The notes under the pieces are model-generated. The model was given only the letters and a program-made list of their open reading frames with translations, was not told where the DNA came from and did no database searches. A program made the translations under genes and the position numbers. Below are positions 14,585-15,648 of a DNA stretch of 15,648 nucleotides, in pieces; position 1 is the stretch's first letter, and each line of letters opens with the position of its first letter. The DNA comes from Synergistaceae bacterium (GTDB taxonomy: Bacteria; Synergistota; Synergistia; Synergistales; Aminobacteriaceae): the NCBI GenBank assembly GCA_012523155.1, contig JAAYJB010000345.1:1-15648 (forward strand), given 5' to 3'.

Positions 14585-15648
14585 ATGTGTGGAATAGTAG
14601 GATATATAGGTGAAAAGAACGTCTCCGACGTTCTTATAAATGGTTTGCGGAGTCTTGAATACCGCGGATATGATTCGGCGGGAGTCGCCCTGATGGATGC
14701 TTCCAAACTCCACATCGTCAAGGGTGTCGGAAAAGTTTCAGATCTCGAGAAAATCCTTTCAGAAACACCCGTATCGGGCAGCCAGGGAATCGGGCACACC
14801 AGGTGGGCGACCCATGGCGGTGTGACGGAGTTGAACGCCCACCCCCACTCCGACCTCTCCTCGACACTGGTGCTTGTTCACAACGGGATCGTGGAGAACT
14901 ACAGGGAACTCAGAAAAGAACTGTCCGATGAATGTCCCGGTGATTACAAGTCCGAAACTGACACCGAGGTGGTTGCTGAGCTTCTCTCGCGCCTCTACAG
15001 GGACCGGGGCGACATGATCGAAGCCCTCGTGGACCTCTATGAGAGGCTTCGCGGCTCCTTCGCCCTCGTCATCATGGTGAAGGATCGCCCCGGAAAAATC
15101 TACTGTGTCCGCAAGGGATCACCCCTTGTTGTAGGTACTTCCGAAAACGGTGAAACTCTCTGCGCCTCCGATGTCCCGGCTATCCTTCCCTACACCCAGG
15201 ATGTGATCTACATGGATGACGGGGATATTGCCGAGCTTTCGAGAAACGAGGCGAGGTTCTGGAACTCCAGGGGCGAACCGAGGCAGAAACCCCTGGTCCA
15301 TATCGACTGGGACGTGACCATGGTGGACAAGGGCGGCTATCCCCACTTCATGCTCAAGGAGATCAACGAGCAGGGAGCCGTGCTCCGAAACTCCATGGCG
15401 AAACGCCTCTGCGAAGGCCGAGTTGACCTCTCCGCGGAGCTTCCCTGGACAAAGGACGATGTCGCGGCGTGGAAGAGGCTCCACATTGTCGCCTGCGGTA
15501 CATCATACTACGCAGCCCTCGTCGCCGAGCGGTTCCTCGAGGAGATAGCCGACTTCGACATACGTGTCGATGTCGCTTCGGAATACCGTTACAGGAACAT
15601 ACCCATTGGTCCGGACACCCTCGCCATCTTCGTCTCCCAATCGGGAGA
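14585..15648 (+). CDS. glmS: Glutamine-fructose-6-phosphate aminotransferase (isomerising), 5' part
   Basis: Makes glucosamine-6-phosphate from fructose-6-phosphate and glutamine, the entry step to amino sugars. The first 354 codons are present; the window ends inside the first sugar isomerase (SIS) domain. The N-terminal glutaminase domain begins MCGIVGYIG, where C2 becomes the catalytic N-terminal cysteine after Met removal. Further glutaminase motifs are RGYDSAG, HTRWATHG (71-78), VHNGIVENY and the SETDTE segment around D126. The linker has HFMLKEINEQ (254-263), and the SIS domain starts with ACGTSYY (303-309) and SQSG at the window edge. An in-frame ATG at 14576 lies three codons upstream. 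I chose 14585 because it puts Cys directly after Met, as the mechanism requires, and because AAGGCGG (14566-14572) is then 12 bases away instead of 3. The ribozyme directly upstream controls the message. Confidence 0.97.
   Translation, partial: MCGIVGYIGEKNVSDVLINGLRSLEYRGYDSAGVALMDASKLHIVKGVGKVSDLEKILSETPVSGSQGIGHTRWATHGGVTELNAHPHSDLSSTLVLVHNGIVENYRELRKELSDECPGDYKSETDTEVVAELLSRLYRDRGDMIEALVDLYERLRGSFALVIMVKDRPGKIYCVRKGSPLVVGTSENGETLCASDVPAILPYTQDVIYMDDGDIAELSRNEARFWNSRGEPRQKPLVHIDWDVTMVDKGGYPHFMLKEINEQGAVLRNSMAKRLCEGRVDLSAELPWTKDDVAAWKRLHIVACGTSYYAALVAERFLEEIADFDIRVDVASEYRYRNIPIGPDTLAIFVSQSG

Overview
The window is a single-strand block of housekeeping genes from a fairly GC-rich bacterium. 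All eleven complete or 3'-partial genes, and the small 5'-partial one, read on the + strand, and nearly all gaps are under 65 bases. I see no insertion sequences, phage genes, CRISPR arrays, tRNA or rRNA. The mix suggests a fermentative anaerobe of the Synergistota or a deep Firmicutes-like line: a Gram-positive-style pyruvate kinase with a C-terminal PEP-utiliser domain, a DnaE with an intact PHP domain, an ornithine-racemase-like protein, a c-di-AMP cluster and a glmS ribozyme. I lean to Synergistota, but this is inference from protein style, not proof.

Layout. 1-156: the last 51 codons of an unidentified gene, possibly a PlsC-type acyltransferase. 277-5633: dnaX and dnaE, the clamp-loader subunit and catalytic subunit of DNA polymerase III. 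5695-8896: pyk, a CoA-type Nudix hydrolase and nfo (endonuclease IV); pyk/nudix and nudix/nfo overlap by 4 and 1 bases, so they are probably translationally coupled. 8898-9971: a racemase of the ornithine racemase (Orr) type, starting one base after nfo. 10016-14388: cdaA, cdaR, glmM and galU. 14389-14584: an intergenic region that is almost entirely a glmS ribozyme. 14585-15648: the first 354 codons of glmS, cut by the window end.

How the genes work together. dnaX and dnaE build the replicase. pyk follows dnaE directly, which recalls the reported link in Bacillus between pyruvate kinase and DnaE-dependent replication. The right half is a cell-envelope precursor module. GlmS makes glucosamine-6-phosphate, GlmM converts it to glucosamine-1-phosphate, GalU makes UDP-glucose, and CdaA/CdaR make c-di-AMP and are known to interact with GlmM. 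The ribozyme senses the product of GlmS, so it closes a feedback loop at RNA level. It lies only 17 bases after the galU stop codon, so read-through transcripts from cdaA-glmM-galU would be cut exactly between galU and glmS. A well-formed extended -10 promoter candidate inside galU could supply glmS independently.

The most interesting items are the ribozyme with its operon-internal position, the dnaE-pyk pair, the fully conserved PHP metal site in DnaE, and the Orr-like racemase beside the c-di-AMP module. I found no wholly unknown system.
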